A DNA stretch of 64,000 nucleotides from Paraburkholderia bannensis NBRC 103871 (GTDB lineage: Bacteria; Pseudomonadota; Gammaproteobacteria; Burkholderiales; Burkholderiaceae). The stretch is taken from contig NZ_BAYA01000006.1 of NCBI RefSeq assembly GCF_000685015.1, forward strand, positions 310,001 through 374,000, in the 5' to 3' direction. Shown in pieces: positions 53,695 through 63,977 of this stretch (positions within the stretch are counted from its first letter, which is position 1; each line of letters opens with the position of its first letter). The translations under genes were made by a program, and so were the position numbers. Under the pieces are notes generated by a model. That model worked only from the letters and a program-made list of their open reading frames with translations. It was not told the origin of the DNA and ran no database searches.

Positions 53695-56514
53695 TCAGCT
53701 TTCCCCAAACACCCGCTTCCACAGCGCGAGCACGACCTCGCGCTCGGCCTCCACGCGCGCCGGATCGACCCGCGCCGTCTCCATCCCGTCCAGCCGCAGC
53801 TGATGCTGGAGCTTGCGATACAGCCGATACGCCGAACCCACGGCGTCGGCTTCCGCTTCGCTCATCAGCCCGAAGCGCGACACCTCGCGCAGCAGCGCGA
53901 TATTGCCGGTGTTGCGGATCAGCTCCGGATCCTGCGCGGCGTGCAGCAGCACCCAGTACTGCACCGTGAACTCGATATCGACCATGCCGCCGCGGTCGTG
54001 CTTGAGATCGAACAGCGCGGTGCGGTTCGGGTGGCCGTCCTCGACGCGCTGGCGCATCTCGACGATTTCCTGCGCGAGCGGCGCGGCGTCGCGCGGGGTC
54101 GTCAGCACCTGCACGCGGATCGCCTCGAATGCATCGCCGATGGCCACGTCGCCCGCCGAAAAGCGCGCGCGCGTGAGCGCCTGGTGCTCCCACACCCACG
54201 CCGTATTGGCCGCATCGCCCTCGCGCAACTGGTAGCGGCGGAACGAGTCCAGATCGGTCACGAGCAGCCCCGATTCGCCATTGGGCCGCAGGCGCAGGTC
54301 GACGTCGAACAGCGTGCCCGCGCCCGTCGCCGTGGTGAGCCAGGTAATCAGGCGGCGTGCGAACGCCGCGTAGATTTCGGCGGCGCGCTCGTCCTCGTCG
54401 TCGTAGAGGAAGATGATGTCGAGATCCGAGGCGTAGCCCAGTTCCTTGCCGCCCAGCTTGCCGTAAGCGATCGCCGCGAAGCGCGGCACCTCGCGATGGC
54501 GCTTCGCGAACTGCTTCCAGACCGTTTCGATGGTGACGTCGAGCACTGCATCGGCGAGCTCGGACAGCCGGTCGCTCACGTGCTCCACCGACAGCCGCCC
54601 GGCCAGGTCGTTGAGCAGGATGCGGAACACTTCGGCCTGGTGCGCGTGGCGCAGCAAGTCCATCTGCTGCTCGACGTCGGCGGCGGCGGCCAGACGCGCG
54701 CGCAACAGGCGCGAGAACTCCGGCCAGTCGAACGGCGAGGAAATCGCTTCGTCGTCGAGCAGTTCGTCGAGCAGCTGGGGGTGGCGGATCAGGTAGCCCG
54801 CGGCCCAGCGCGACGCACCCAGCACCTTGAGCACCCGGTTGAGCGCGTCGGGGTATTCGGTGAGCAGCGCGAGGTACGCGCCGCGCCGGATCACGGCTTC
54901 GAGCAGGTCGAACATGCGCGCGAGCGTGTCGCCGCGCCGCTCGCGCGGCTCCATCGTGCGCGCGGCTTCGAGCGCACGCTTCGCGACGCTGTCAAAGCGC
55001 TCGCGGCTTTTCTCGGGCAGGCCCGTGTAGCGCGACGACTGCCACAGCCCGCGCAGGCGCGCGAGCAACGGCGCCGGGTCGTCGATGCCGAGTTCCGCCA
55101 GGCGCGCGAGCAGGTCGCCGTCGGCGCCCTCTTCCGCGAGCGCGCCGCTCCAGACCCAGGCCGCCACGCCATCCTCGGGCGCGCCGCAGCCGCTTTCGCC
55201 GCCGACCTTGTCGGAGAAAATCTGGACGAACTGGTGCTCCACCTTCTCGCGGTGCGCTTCGAGCACGGCCATCAGCGCCGCGTAATCGGCGTAACCCATC
55301 GACTGCGCGAGCGCCGCGCGCTCGGTTTCATCGACGGGCATCGCGTGCGTCTGCGCATCGTCGCGGTATTGCAGGCGATGTTCGAGCTCGCGCAGGAAGT
55401 TGTAGGCGAGCGTGAGGTCGTGGCTGACCTCGGGCGCAATCAGTCCGCGCGCGGCCGCGTAGCCGAGCACGGCAAGCGTCGGGCGCACCCGAAAGCCCGC
55501 GTCCTGGCCGCCGCGAATCAGCTGGAACACCTGGGCGCTGAACTCGATTTCGCGGATCCCGCCGCGTCCGAGCTTGATGTCGTCGGCCTTGTCGGGGCGC
55601 ATCATGGCGCGGCGCTGCGCCTCCTGGCGAATCTGCACATGCAGCGAGCGGATCGCGCTGATCACGCCGAAATCCAGGTAACGCCGATAGACGAACGGCT
55701 TCACCAGCGCGTCGAGCTGTGTGGCGAGCCGCTGGGCGCTGTCGCTTTCGCGCTCCGAAACCAGCCGCCCCTTGATCCACGCGTAGCGCTCCCACTCGCG
55801 GCCCTGCACGTAGAAATACTCTTCTAGCATGCCGAGGCTGCACACGAGCGGCCCCGAATCGCCGTTCGGGCGCAGGCGCATGTCGACGCGAAACACGAAG
55901 CCGTCCGCCGTCACGTCCGACAGCGCGCCGATCAGCCGCTTGCCCACGCGCGTGAAGTAATCCTGGGTGGCGATGGGCGAGCGCTGGGCGCCGGTGGTTT
56001 CGCCGTCGTCCTCGTAGACGAAGATCAGGTCGATGTCCGACGAGACGTTGAGCTCGCGCCCGCCGAGCTTGCCCATGCCGACCACGCCGAGCGTCAGGCG
56101 CTCGCCGTTGGGGCCGCGCGGCTCGCCGAACAGCGCTTCCAGGTCAGCGCTGACGACCTCCAGCGCGCGCTGGATCGTCACTTCGGCCAGATCGGTCATG
56201 GTGCCCGTGACTTCGCCGACATCGGCGCTACGGGCCAGGTCGCGCTCCATCACCGCGCAGATCACTTCGGCGCGCAGTTGACGCAGCGCTTTCTTCAGTT
56301 GCTCGTCGGTGAGCGCGGGGGCCGTGGAAGCGTCGCGCGCGTCAGGATTGCTGCTTGCTTGCACACACAAGGCGTCGAGCCGCGCGACGATGCGCTCGCG
56401 CGTGATCGGCGCGACGGCAAGCGACGCGACCTCGTTGGCCAACTCGGGACGGGCGGCGTAGACGCGCGCCGCATAGCGCGAATAACTGGAACTCAGGAGA
56501 GGAATGTCAGTCAT
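53695..56514 (-). CDS. glnE: Bifunctional glutamine synthetase adenylyltransferase / adenylyl-removing enzyme
   Basis: 939 residues. Adds AMP to and removes it from glutamine synthetase according to nitrogen status, with PII. Two nucleotidyltransferase domains are visible: the N-terminal (deadenylating) one with GMGKLGGRELNVSSDIDLIF, and the C-terminal (adenylylating) one with AYGKLGGKELGYASDLDIIF, joined by helical regions (GRGGIREIEFSAQVFQLI and the counterpart DRGGMVDIEFTVQYWVLL). ATG at 56514 (MTDIPLLSSSYSRYAARV) with GGAGAGG upstream is preferred over the longer frame. Glutamine synthetase itself is not in the window. Confidence 0.96.
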   Translation of the reverse strand: MTDIPLLSSSYSRYAARVYAARPELANEVASLAVAPITRERIVARLDALCVQASSNPDARDASTAPALTDEQLKKALRQLRAEVICAVMERDLARSADVGEVTGTMTDLAEVTIQRALEVVSADLEALFGEPRGPNGERLTLGVVGMGKLGGRELNVSSDIDLIFVYEDDGETTGAQRSPIATQDYFTRVGKRLIGALSDVTADGFVFRVDMRLRPNGDSGPLVCSLGMLEEYFYVQGREWERYAWIKGRLVSERESDSAQRLATQLDALVKPFVYRRYLDFGVISAIRSLHVQIRQEAQRRAMMRPDKADDIKLGRGGIREIEFSAQVFQLIRGGQDAGFRVRPTLAVLGYAAARGLIAPEVSHDLTLAYNFLRELEHRLQYRDDAQTHAMPVDETERAALAQSMGYADYAALMAVLEAHREKVEHQFVQIFSDKVGGESGCGAPEDGVAAWVWSGALAEEGADGDLLARLAELGIDDPAPLLARLRGLWQSSRYTGLPEKSRERFDSVAKRALEAARTMEPRERRGDTLARMFDLLEAVIRRGAYLALLTEYPDALNRVLKVLGASRWAAGYLIRHPQLLDELLDDEAISSPFDWPEFSRLLRARLAAAADVEQQMDLLRHAHQAEVFRILLNDLAGRLSVEHVSDRLSELADAVLDVTIETVWKQFAKRHREVPRFAAIAYGKLGGKELGYASDLDIIFLYDDEDERAAEIYAAFARRLITWLTTATGAGTLFDVDLRLRPNGESGLLVTDLDSFRRYQLREGDAANTAWVWEHQALTRARFSAGDVAIGDAFEAIRVQVLTTPRDAAPLAQEIVEMRQRVEDGHPNRTALFDLKHDRGGMVDIEFTVQYWVLLHAAQDPELIRNTGNIALLREVSRFGLMSEAEADAVGSAYRLYRKLQHQLRLDGMETARVDPARVEAEREVVLALWKRVFGES

Positions 56515-56782
56515 GAAGGCTCTAGCCAGGCGGGAAAATCGGTGAACCGCGCGGGGAATGGAAGGCAAGAAATTTCGGCAGGCCTGTCGATGACGGCTAT
56601 AGCGGCCATCGCGCGCCGAACGCGCTTGATCGTCATGCCGACGTGCAATTTTTTCGTGTGTGCGGCGGCCTGCAAAGCCTCGCCGGCAGCCATCCCGGCT
56701 TCCCCGGATGGCCGGCCCCACGGCCCCGTGTGATACATTTCGACGTCAGAACGCAACGCTACCATACCCCACCCGCCGCAGC

Positions 56783-59700
56783 ATGTCCGAGCGCAACGAA
56801 CCCGCCGGCCCGCCTCATACCGGACATGCCAGCCGGGAAAGCGCAGACGCGGGCCCGCAACATCATCATCCGGTACTGCGCCACACGCTGCGCGTACTGG
56901 CGTGCATCGCGCTCGTCTTCTACTTCATCGTCGCCGTGCTGCTGCTCGGGCTACGCTATGTCGTGCTGCCCCACGTGGACGATTTCCGTCCGCGCATCGA
57001 AAAGCTCGTCTCCGACAAGATTCACGCCGATTTCCGCATCGGCAAGCTCTCGCCGCACTGGTCGGGCTTTCAGCCCGGCATCGACGTCGCCAACCTGACG
57101 ATCCGCGACCGCCACGGCAATCTCGCGCTGAACGTCCCGCACGCGACGGCCTCGGTCGCCTGGCGCTCGGCGGTGATGCTGGAGCCGCTGCTGTCGAGCG
57201 TGATCGTCGAGAACCCGGACGTGTCGATCGCGCGCGAGGACGACGGCACCCTGACCGTCGCCGGCGTGCCGGTGCCGACCGCCCACACCGGCAACGCCAC
57301 CTTCACGACCTGGCTGATGCGCCAGCAGGCCATCGTGCTGCGCGGCGGCACGCTGCGCTGGCGCGACGCCACACGCGACGTGCCCGAATTGCGCCTGTCG
57401 AACATCCGCCTGGCGATCCTCAACGACGGCTACGACCATCACCTCGCCTTGCAGGCGCCCGCCGAGGGCACCGTGCTGCACGGGCCGCTCGACTTCCGCG
57501 CGCAGTTCAAGCACACGCGCTTTGCGCCCGCGGGCAAGCCGAACACCTGGAGCGGCAGCGCCTATATCTCGACCGGGCCCGTCGACCTTCCGACGCTCGC
57601 CCAGTACGTTCCGCTGCCGATCACGACTTATGCAGGCCGCATCGATAACGCCATCTGGGCGAACTTCGAGAACGGCCGCATTGTGTCCGCCGACGGCGTA
57701 CTCAGCGGCAACGACGTCGCGCTGCGCGTGAAGCCGACCCAGCCGCGCCTCGATCTGCCGATTGCAAACTTCAACTGGCGCATGGGTCTCGCACCCGGCG
57801 ACTACACGCTGCAACTGCGCGACCTGCGCGCGGAACTGGGCCAGCCGCCGCTCGACGACGGCACGCCGCTCACGCGCTCGCTCACCTTCGATCACCTCGA
57901 CGCGCACTTCCGCCAGCAGACGCTGCAAAGCGGCCAGCTCTTTTCGGTGAGCGGCGACCGCATCGACCTGGGCATCCTCGCTGAATTCATGCGCGCCGTG
58001 CCCCTGCCGGGCCGCGTGCAGACTGCCCTCGTGCGCTTCAATCCGCGCGGCCTCGTCGCCAACTACGATCTGGCGATGGAGCGCGCCAAACCCGAATCGG
58101 GCGAAGCCGCCGCCGAGCAACGCAGCACCAGCGCCGAGCCGCTGCTGCACTACCGCTTCAACGGCGACCTGCAAGGCTTCAGCGTCGCGGCCCAGGAGCC
58201 GGGCCCGGGCCTCACGCCGCGCAACCACCCGCGCGCGGGCCTGCCGGGCGTCGAAAACCTCTCGGGGCGCATTGACGCCGACGAATCGCAAGGCGCAATC
58301 AAGTTCGACAGCGCCGACGCCGCCATCACGCTGCCCGGCGTGTTCGACGATCCGCGCCTGCGTTTCGACCGCCTGTGGGGCGCGGCCAGATGGACGGTGG
58401 CGGCGCAGCGCCAGCCCGGCGACAAGCTCAAGGCCTTCGACGTCAACGTGACGGAGCTGGGCGTGCAGAACGCCGACGCCCGCGCGAAGATGACCGCGCA
58501 CTACCGCAACCCCGGCCACGGACGCGGCGCGCTCGACCTCGTGGCGCATTTCGACCAGGCGCAGGTCAAGGCGATCCCGCGCTACCTGCCCACCAGCATC
58601 AGCGAGAAGACCCGCACCTACCTGGGCCACGGCCTGCAAGCGGGCATCTCGAAGGGCGCGACCATCGAGATTCACGGCGACCTCGCCCTCTTCCCCTACT
58701 CGCGCGACCCGGGCGCCGGGCAGTTCCGCATCGTCGCGCCGTTCGCGAACGGGCGCTTCGACCCGTCGCCGTTCCCGCCGAAGAAAATGCGCAACGGCGC
58801 GCCCAATGTCTGGCCGGCGTTCGACGGCATCGACGGCACCTTCAAGCTCGCGGAAAACAAGCTGCGTTTCGACGTCACGCGCGGCCACTACCGCCGCTTC
58901 GTGCTGAACGACGTGAGCGGGCGCATCGACGAGCTGGGCGTGAAGGGCTCCGATCTCGTGATCGAAGGCGCAGGGCGCGGGCCGCTCGCCGACCTGCTCG
59001 ATTACGCCGATAACAGCTCGCTGGGCGCGATGTCGAAACACGCGGCGCAGAAGATCGAGGCGCAAGGGCCGGCCACGCTCGCGCTCAAGCTCACGATCCC
59101 GCGCAAGCCCATGCCGAAGGTGGCGGTGGCGGGCGCGATCGGCTTCGAGAACAACACGCTCGCCGCGCACAACGTGCCGCCGCTGTCGAACCTCAACGGC
59201 CGGGTGCGCTTCACGAACCGCAGCGCCCAGGTCGAGCACCTGACGGGTCGCTTCCTCGGCGGCGACCTGCGCGCGAGCGGCGGCATGCGCGAGGACGGAC
59301 GCTACGACGTCAACGTGGCGGGCGACGTGGCCGTGGATGCGGCGCGCGGCCTGAACCTGCACGGCACGGCGGCGGCGGTGCTCGGCCGCTTCTCGGGCGC
59401 GGCGCCCTATTCGCTGTCGGTGACGGGCGCGCGCGGCCACCTGCCCGACGTGAAGGCCAGCTCCGATCTCACCGATCTTGCGATCGACCTGCCCGCGCCG
59501 TTCGGCAAGACGGCAGGCACGCCGATGCCGCTGCGGTTCGCCTTGCAGCCCGGCCCCGGCGACGATCCGGCTTCGGCGATGCTGGCCGCCAGCGACGCCG
59601 CCGCGTTCCAGCACGCCGAACTCACGCTCGGGCCGCTAGCCGCGCGGTATGTGCTGCGCCGCAATCCGGGTCATGTGCCTGAAGTCGTGCGCGGCGCGAT

Positions 59701-61111
59701 CGGCATGAACAAGCCCGCCGATCTGCCCTCCGACGGCGTGACCGCAGCGGTCGACCTGCCGTCGTTCGATGCCGATGCGTGGCGGCGCGTGGTGCAGGAG
59801 CTTCGCGGCACGGCCGCGGCCAATCCCGCTGTTCCTGCCGCTGCGGCTAGCGCACCCGCGGCTTCGGCGACTGCCGCGGCAACTGCTGCCGCCAGCGCGC
59901 CGCAAGCGGCTTCGTCGCCGCTCGCCCCTGGCGGCGCGTTCGCGTCCTACGTGCCGTCGCGCTTCGCGGTTCACGTCGGCACGCTCACGCTGCTCAAGCG
60001 CCACTGGGAAAACGTGATCGTCGGTGCTTCGCGTGACGCCAACCAGTGGCAGGCCAATGTCGCCTCGAACCAGGTCTCCGGCCACGTCTCGTGGAAGCCG
60101 GGCGCGGTGCCAGGCTCGCCCGGCACGCTCGAAGCGCGGCTCGCGCGCCTCATCGTGCCCGCCGCCACCGAGAACGACCTGCTCGGCCAGGCCGTCTCGC
60201 AGCCCGCGCAGAACATGCCGTCGATCGACCTGATCGTGAACCAGTTGATCGTGCGCGGACGCGATTTCGGCCGCCTGCAGATCAATGCGCACAACTTCGA
60301 AGAGAACGGCGTGCCGGTCTGGCAACTCGACACGCTCGACATCGTCAATCCGGGCGGTCACTTCACCGCGACCGAGAACTGGCGCGCCATCGGCGACGAA
60401 ACCGCGCCCGCCGACACCGCCGGCGGCCTTGCGCAGACGCCGCGCCGCACCGCGCTCGACTTCCATCTGGACATCGTAGATGCGGGCGACCTGCTCGAAC
60501 GCGCGGGCGTCGAGCATGCGATCAAGGGCGGCAAGGGCACCTTGAGCGGCAACCTGGAATGGCGCGGCGGCCCGAACAAGGTCGATTTCCCGACGCTCAA
60601 CGGCAGCCTCGCACTCGATCTGCACCACGGCGAAATCCTCAAGATCCACCAGGGCGTGGCGACGCTGCTCGGTGTGTTGAGCCTGCAAAGCCTCGCGCGT
60701 TACGCGAGCATGGATTTCCGCGACGTGATCGGCGAAGGCCTGCCGTTCACGAGCGTCACCGGCAACGCGCAGATCCAGAACGGCATCGGCCGCACCAACG
60801 ACTTCAAGCTGGTGACCGCGCCGGGCCGCGCGCAGATGGCAGGCAGCGTCGACCTCGCGCAGAAAACCCAGGACCTGCGCGTGCACGTCGTGCCGACGGT
60901 CAGCGCGGGCGCGGGCGTGGTGGTGGCGGCGATCATCAATCCGCTGCTGGGTCTGGGCGCGCTGATCGGCGACGTGGCGCTCTCCCACACGGTCGAGACG
61001 GCGTTCGCGCGCGACTACGCGATCACCGGTTCGTGGGCCAAACCGCACGTCGAGCGACTGCATGGCGATCAGGGTAAGATGGACGCGCAGGTTCCGGCGG
61101 CGGCGCATTGA
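56783..61111 (+). CDS. YhdP family AsmA-like envelope protein
   Basis: 1442 residues. One N-terminal membrane helix (about 37-60, LRVLACIALVFYFIVAVLLL), then a very long, mostly beta periplasmic region and a C-terminal AsmA-like domain (SLALDLHHGEILKIHQG...LLGVLSLQSLARYASMDF). These proteins (YhdP, TamB, AsmA relatives) are thought to form grooves that move phospholipid between inner and outer membrane. An Ala/Pro-rich linker lies near residues 1010-1055. ATG at 56783 (MSERNEPAGPPHTGHAS). A large antisense frame here is only a G/C-composition artefact. Divergent from glnE. Confidence 0.88.
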   Translation: MSERNEPAGPPHTGHASRESADAGPQHHHPVLRHTLRVLACIALVFYFIVAVLLLGLRYVVLPHVDDFRPRIEKLVSDKIHADFRIGKLSPHWSGFQPGIDVANLTIRDRHGNLALNVPHATASVAWRSAVMLEPLLSSVIVENPDVSIAREDDGTLTVAGVPVPTAHTGNATFTTWLMRQQAIVLRGGTLRWRDATRDVPELRLSNIRLAILNDGYDHHLALQAPAEGTVLHGPLDFRAQFKHTRFAPAGKPNTWSGSAYISTGPVDLPTLAQYVPLPITTYAGRIDNAIWANFENGRIVSADGVLSGNDVALRVKPTQPRLDLPIANFNWRMGLAPGDYTLQLRDLRAELGQPPLDDGTPLTRSLTFDHLDAHFRQQTLQSGQLFSVSGDRIDLGILAEFMRAVPLPGRVQTALVRFNPRGLVANYDLAMERAKPESGEAAAEQRSTSAEPLLHYRFNGDLQGFSVAAQEPGPGLTPRNHPRAGLPGVENLSGRIDADESQGAIKFDSADAAITLPGVFDDPRLRFDRLWGAARWTVAAQRQPGDKLKAFDVNVTELGVQNADARAKMTAHYRNPGHGRGALDLVAHFDQAQVKAIPRYLPTSISEKTRTYLGHGLQAGISKGATIEIHGDLALFPYSRDPGAGQFRIVAPFANGRFDPSPFPPKKMRNGAPNVWPAFDGIDGTFKLAENKLRFDVTRGHYRRFVLNDVSGRIDELGVKGSDLVIEGAGRGPLADLLDYADNSSLGAMSKHAAQKIEAQGPATLALKLTIPRKPMPKVAVAGAIGFENNTLAAHNVPPLSNLNGRVRFTNRSAQVEHLTGRFLGGDLRASGGMREDGRYDVNVAGDVAVDAARGLNLHGTAAAVLGRFSGAAPYSLSVTGARGHLPDVKASSDLTDLAIDLPAPFGKTAGTPMPLRFALQPGPGDDPASAMLAASDAAAFQHAELTLGPLAARYVLRRNPGHVPEVVRGAIGMNKPADLPSDGVTAAVDLPSFDADAWRRVVQELRGTAAANPAVPAAAASAPAASATAAATAAASAPQAASSPLAPGGAFASYVPSRFAVHVGTLTLLKRHWENVIVGASRDANQWQANVASNQVSGHVSWKPGAVPGSPGTLEARLARLIVPAATENDLLGQAVSQPAQNMPSIDLIVNQLIVRGRDFGRLQINAHNFEENGVPVWQLDTLDIVNPGGHFTATENWRAIGDETAPADTAGGLAQTPRRTALDFHLDIVDAGDLLERAGVEHAIKGGKGTLSGNLEWRGGPNKVDFPTLNGSLALDLHHGEILKIHQGVATLLGVLSLQSLARYASMDFRDVIGEGLPFTSVTGNAQIQNGIGRTNDFKLVTAPGRAQMAGSVDLAQKTQDLRVHVVPTVSAGAGVVVAAIINPLLGLGALIGDVALSHTVETAFARDYAITGSWAKPHVERLHGDQGKMDAQVPAAAH

Positions 61112-61241
61112 GTTCCAGATCGTCTGTTAATGCAGTTGATCGTCGTCAACGGGCATGCGTGATGCGGCTTCATGAGGCGAATCGCGCAGCGCCCTGCTCT
61201 GCCGCTCCGGGCCCCATCTTCAGTCCAATCAAGAGCCGTCG

Positions 61242-62093
61242 ATGAGCGAAACTTCTTCTTCCGCAGCGCGCAGCGCCCCGGTCACGCCGTTCCGGGTCGC
61301 CGCGTTGCAGATGGTCAGCACGCCCGACGTCGCGCGCAATCGCGCCGACGCCGATCGTCTGATCGCCGATGCCGCCGCGCAAGGCGCACAGCTCGTGCTG
61401 CTGCCCGAATACTTCTGCTTCATGGGCCACAAGGACAGCGACAAGCTCGCCGTGCGCGAGCCGTACGGCGACGGCCCGATCCAGCACTTTCTCGCCGATG
61501 CCGCAAAGCGTCACAACGTGTGGATCATCGGCGGTACGCTGCCGCTCAAGGCGCCCGAAGAGAACCGCGTGCTCAACACCACGCTCGTGTTCGATCCAAG
61601 CGGCGCCGAGCGCGCGCGCTACGACAAGATCCATCTGTTCAGCTTCGAGAAAGGCGCCGAATCGTTCGACGAAGCACGCACGATCCGCCCCGGCACGGAG
61701 GTCAGCACCTTCGACGCGCCGTTCGGCAAGACCGGACTGTCGGTCTGCTACGATCTGCGCTTTCCCGAGCTGTACCGGCGCATGGGCGACTGCGCGCTGA
61801 TGGTCGTGCCGTCGGCGTTCACCTACACCACGGGCCGCGCGCACTGGCAGACGCTGCTGCGCGCGCGCGCCGTCGAAAACCAGTGCTATGTGCTGGCCGC
61901 GGCGCAAGGCGGCACGCATGAGAACGGCCGCCGCACGTGGGGCCACAGCATGCTGATCGACCCATGGGGCGAAATCGTCGATGTGCTCGACGAGAATCCC
62001 GGCGTCGTGATCGGCGATATCGACCTCGATCGCATCGCCGCCGTACGCGCGAGCCTGCCCGCGTGGCGGCATCGCGTGCTGGACTGCAACTGA
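61242..62093 (+). CDS. Carbon-nitrogen hydrolase (Nit/omega-amidase-like)
   Basis: 283 residues, nitrilase superfamily. The catalytic triad is complete: E56 in LLPEYFCFMG, K129 in RARYDKIHLFSF and C169 in GLSVCYDLRFPELYRRMG. The overall pattern (RVAALQMVSTPDVARN start, AQGGTHENGRRTWGHSML) is that of the Nit branch, which in other organisms removes deaminated glutathione or alpha-keto-glutaramate. Which amide is used here is inferred, not shown. Between the YhdP-like gene and tldD, all on one strand. Confidence 0.88.
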   Translation: MSETSSSAARSAPVTPFRVAALQMVSTPDVARNRADADRLIADAAAQGAQLVLLPEYFCFMGHKDSDKLAVREPYGDGPIQHFLADAAKRHNVWIIGGTLPLKAPEENRVLNTTLVFDPSGAERARYDKIHLFSFEKGAESFDEARTIRPGTEVSTFDAPFGKTGLSVCYDLRFPELYRRMGDCALMVVPSAFTYTTGRAHWQTLLRARAVENQCYVLAAAQGGTHENGRRTWGHSMLIDPWGEIVDVLDENPGVVIGDIDLDRIAAVRASLPAWRHRVLDCN

Positions 62094-62234
62094 CGTATCG
62101 ATTCAAGCAAGCATCGATTCAAGCCAACAACGACACCACTACTCAGCGACCCAGGGCGTCTTGATTTCGCCGTACCGCGCCCGAATCTGCCGAATAAGCC
62201 GAACCCAGCCATCCGAAACTTCCATATTGAGCGC

Positions 62235-63701
62235 ATGAACATCATCGAACCCGGCATCCGCAATCTGGCGACCGCGAAGGAAGTGCTCCTCGCGCCCTAC
62301 GGCCTCGACGAGGCGCTGCTCACGCGCACGCTCGGCGAGATTTTCACGCACCGCGTCGATTACGCCGATCTCTACTTCCAGGCCACCCGCAGCGAGGCAT
62401 GGAGCCTGGAGGAAGGCATCGTCAAGTCGGGCAGTTTCAGCATCGACCAGGGCGTCGGCGTGCGCGCCGTGTCCGGCGAGCGCACCGCTTTCGCGTACTC
62501 AGACGATCTTTCGCCCGAAGCGATCCGCCAGGCGGCCATCGCCACGCGCTCGATCGCCAAGGCCGGCGGCGGCAAGCAGAAGATCCAGGTGGCCACTTCG
62601 CTCAAGGGCGTGGCGGGCCGCGATCTGTACCTGCCGTCCGATCCGCTCGCCTCGCTCGACGCCACCGAAAAGGTCAAGCTGCTTGAGCGCGTCGAGCAGA
62701 TGGCGCGCAGCCGCGACCCGCGCATCACCCAGGTGATGGCCGCGCTCGCCGGCGAATATGACGTCGTGCTGGTCGCGCGCAGCGACGGCGTGCTGGCGGC
62801 CGATATCCGCCCGCTCGTGCGCGTGTCCGTCACGGTGATCGCCGAGCAGAACGGCCGCCGCGAGATCGGCAACGGCGGCGGCGGCGGTCGCTACGACTAC
62901 GGCTATTTCACCGACGACGTGCTCTCGAAGTACGTCGACGACGCCGTGCATGCGGCGCTCGTGAACCTCGAAGCGCGTCCGGCTCCGGCAGGCGCAATGA
63001 CCGTCGTGCTCGGCCCGGGCTGGCCCGGCGTGCTGCTGCACGAGGCGATCGGCCACGGTCTGGAAGGCGACTTCAACCGCAAGGGTTCGTCGGCGTTCGC
63101 GGGGCAGATCGGCGAGCGTGTGGCCGCCAAGGGCGTCACGGTGGTGGACGACGGCACGATCCCCAACCGCCGCGGCTCGCTCAACATCGACGACGAAGGC
63201 AACCCGACGCAGTGCACGACGCTGATCGAGGACGGCATTCTCAAGGGCTACATCCAGGACTCGCTCAATGCGCGCCTGATGAAGATGCCCGTGACCGGCA
63301 ACGCGCGCCGCGAATCCTACGCCGCCCTGCCGATGCCGCGCATGACCAACACGTACATGCTCAACGGCGACAAGGATCCGCAGGAAATTCTCGCATCGGT
63401 GAAAAACGGCCTGTATGCGGTGAACTTCGGCGGCGGCCAGGTGGACATCACCAACGGCAAGTTCGTGTTCTCGGCCTCCGAGGCCTACATGATCGAAGAC
63501 GGCAAGATCACCTACCCCGTGAAGGGCGCGACGCTGATCGGCAGCGGCCCGGAATCGCTCAAGTACGTGAGCATGATCGGCAACGACATGCGCCTGGATT
63601 CGGGCGTGGGCGTGTGCGGCAAGGAGGGCCAGAGCGTGCCGGTGGGCGTCGGCCAGCCGACGCTGCGCATCGACCGCATGACGGTCGGCGGCACGGTCTG
63701 A
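62235..63701 (+). CDS. tldD: Metalloprotease TldD
   Basis: 488 residues. With TldE (PmbA, not in this window) it forms a zinc protease that processes peptides such as microcins and degrades unfolded peptides, in the cytoplasm. The zinc motif is H269-E270-x-x-x-H274 in [14 protein letters not shown]; the third ligand, a Cys late in the chain, fits [36 protein letters not shown] is a usual start. The gene is followed by inverted repeats, not by a T-run terminator. Confidence 0.95.
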   Translation: MNIIEPGIRNLATAKEVLLAPYGLDEALLTRTLGEIFTHRVDYADLYFQATRSEAWSLEEGIVKSGSFSIDQGVGVRAVSGERTAFAYSDDLSPEAIRQAAIATRSIAKAGGGKQKIQVATSLKGVAGRDLYLPSDPLASLDATEKVKLLERVEQMARSRDPRITQVMAALAGEYDVVLVARSDGVLAADIRPLVRVSVTVIAEQNGRREIGNGGGGGRYDYGYFTDDVLSKYVDDAVHAALVNLEARPAPAGAMTVVLGPGWPGVLLHEAIGHGLEGDFNRKGSSAFAGQIGERVAAKGVTVVDDGTIPNRRGSLNIDDEGNPTQCTTLIEDGILKGYIQDSLNARLMKMPVTGNARRESYAALPMPRMTNTYMLNGDKDPQEILASVKNGLYAVNFGGGQVDITNGKFVFSASEAYMIEDGKITYPVKGATLIGSGPESLKYVSMIGNDMRLDSGVGVCGKEGQSVPVGVGQPTLRIDRMTVGGTV

Positions 63702-63747
63702 CGCTTTTATCTGGCCGGTCGGCGTGAAGCCGATACGCAGGCTTCAT

Positions 63748-63793
63748 GCATGGCGATGCGGGAAATCCGCATCGCCATGCGGGATTCCTGCAT
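63748..63793. repeat. Tandem inverted repeats after tldD
   Basis: A perfect 14-base-pair palindrome (GCATGGCGATGCGG and its complement, loop GAAAT, 63748-63780) is followed, partly overlapping, by a second weaker hairpin ATGCGGGA / TTCCTGCAT (63777-63793). The core ATGCGGGA occurs in both. No T-run follows directly. Confidence 0.7.
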
Positions 63794-63840
63794 CGAGACT
63801 GGATTTTTCGCGAATCACCCGCTTTTTCTGCGCAACCCGC

Positions 63841-63870
63841 TTGCCAGCCTGAAGAAGGCCGGGTTATAAA
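63841..63870 (+). promoter_or_regulatory. Sigma-70 promoter before the aromatic leader
   Basis: TTGCCA (63841-63846) and TATAAA (63865-63870), each matching five of six consensus bases, with an 18-base spacer. Transcription would begin near 63877, about 30 bases before the leader start codon. Confidence 0.65.
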
Positions 63871-63908
63871 GGCAATCACCCTTTTCGACGCAACGAACCG
63901 ATTTCGCC

Positions 63909-63977
63909 ATGTTCGCCACGAAGTTTTACTTTTACTTCTTTTGGTATCTCAGACCGCTGGCGGATCGAGAGGGTTGA
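63909..63977 (+). CDS. Aromatic amino-acid leader peptide (probable attenuator)
   Basis: 22 codons. After MFATK come eight aromatic residues in a row, FYFYFFWY, then a short Leu/Arg/Pro-containing end; TGA is followed at once by an in-frame TAG. Phe, Tyr and Trp codons together make 8 of 22, plus one Phe at residue 2. This is the composition of a classical attenuation leader, here sensing all three aromatic amino acids. A good promoter lies 39 bases upstream. The regulated gene begins beyond the window; DAHP synthase (aroG/aroF type), the shared first enzyme of the three pathways, would fit. The ribosome site is weak. Confidence 0.75.
   Translation: MFATKFYFYFFWYLRPLADREG

Noticed and set aside
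56951..59614. 887-codon open frame antisense to the YhdP-like gene
   Set aside because: Arg/Ala/Val/Glu/His-biased composition of a reverse-complement reading of G/C-rich codons; no domain, no ribosome site, and the sense gene is clearly real. Similar long antisense frames opposite dnaK, glnE, cfa and pabBC were dismissed for the same reason.
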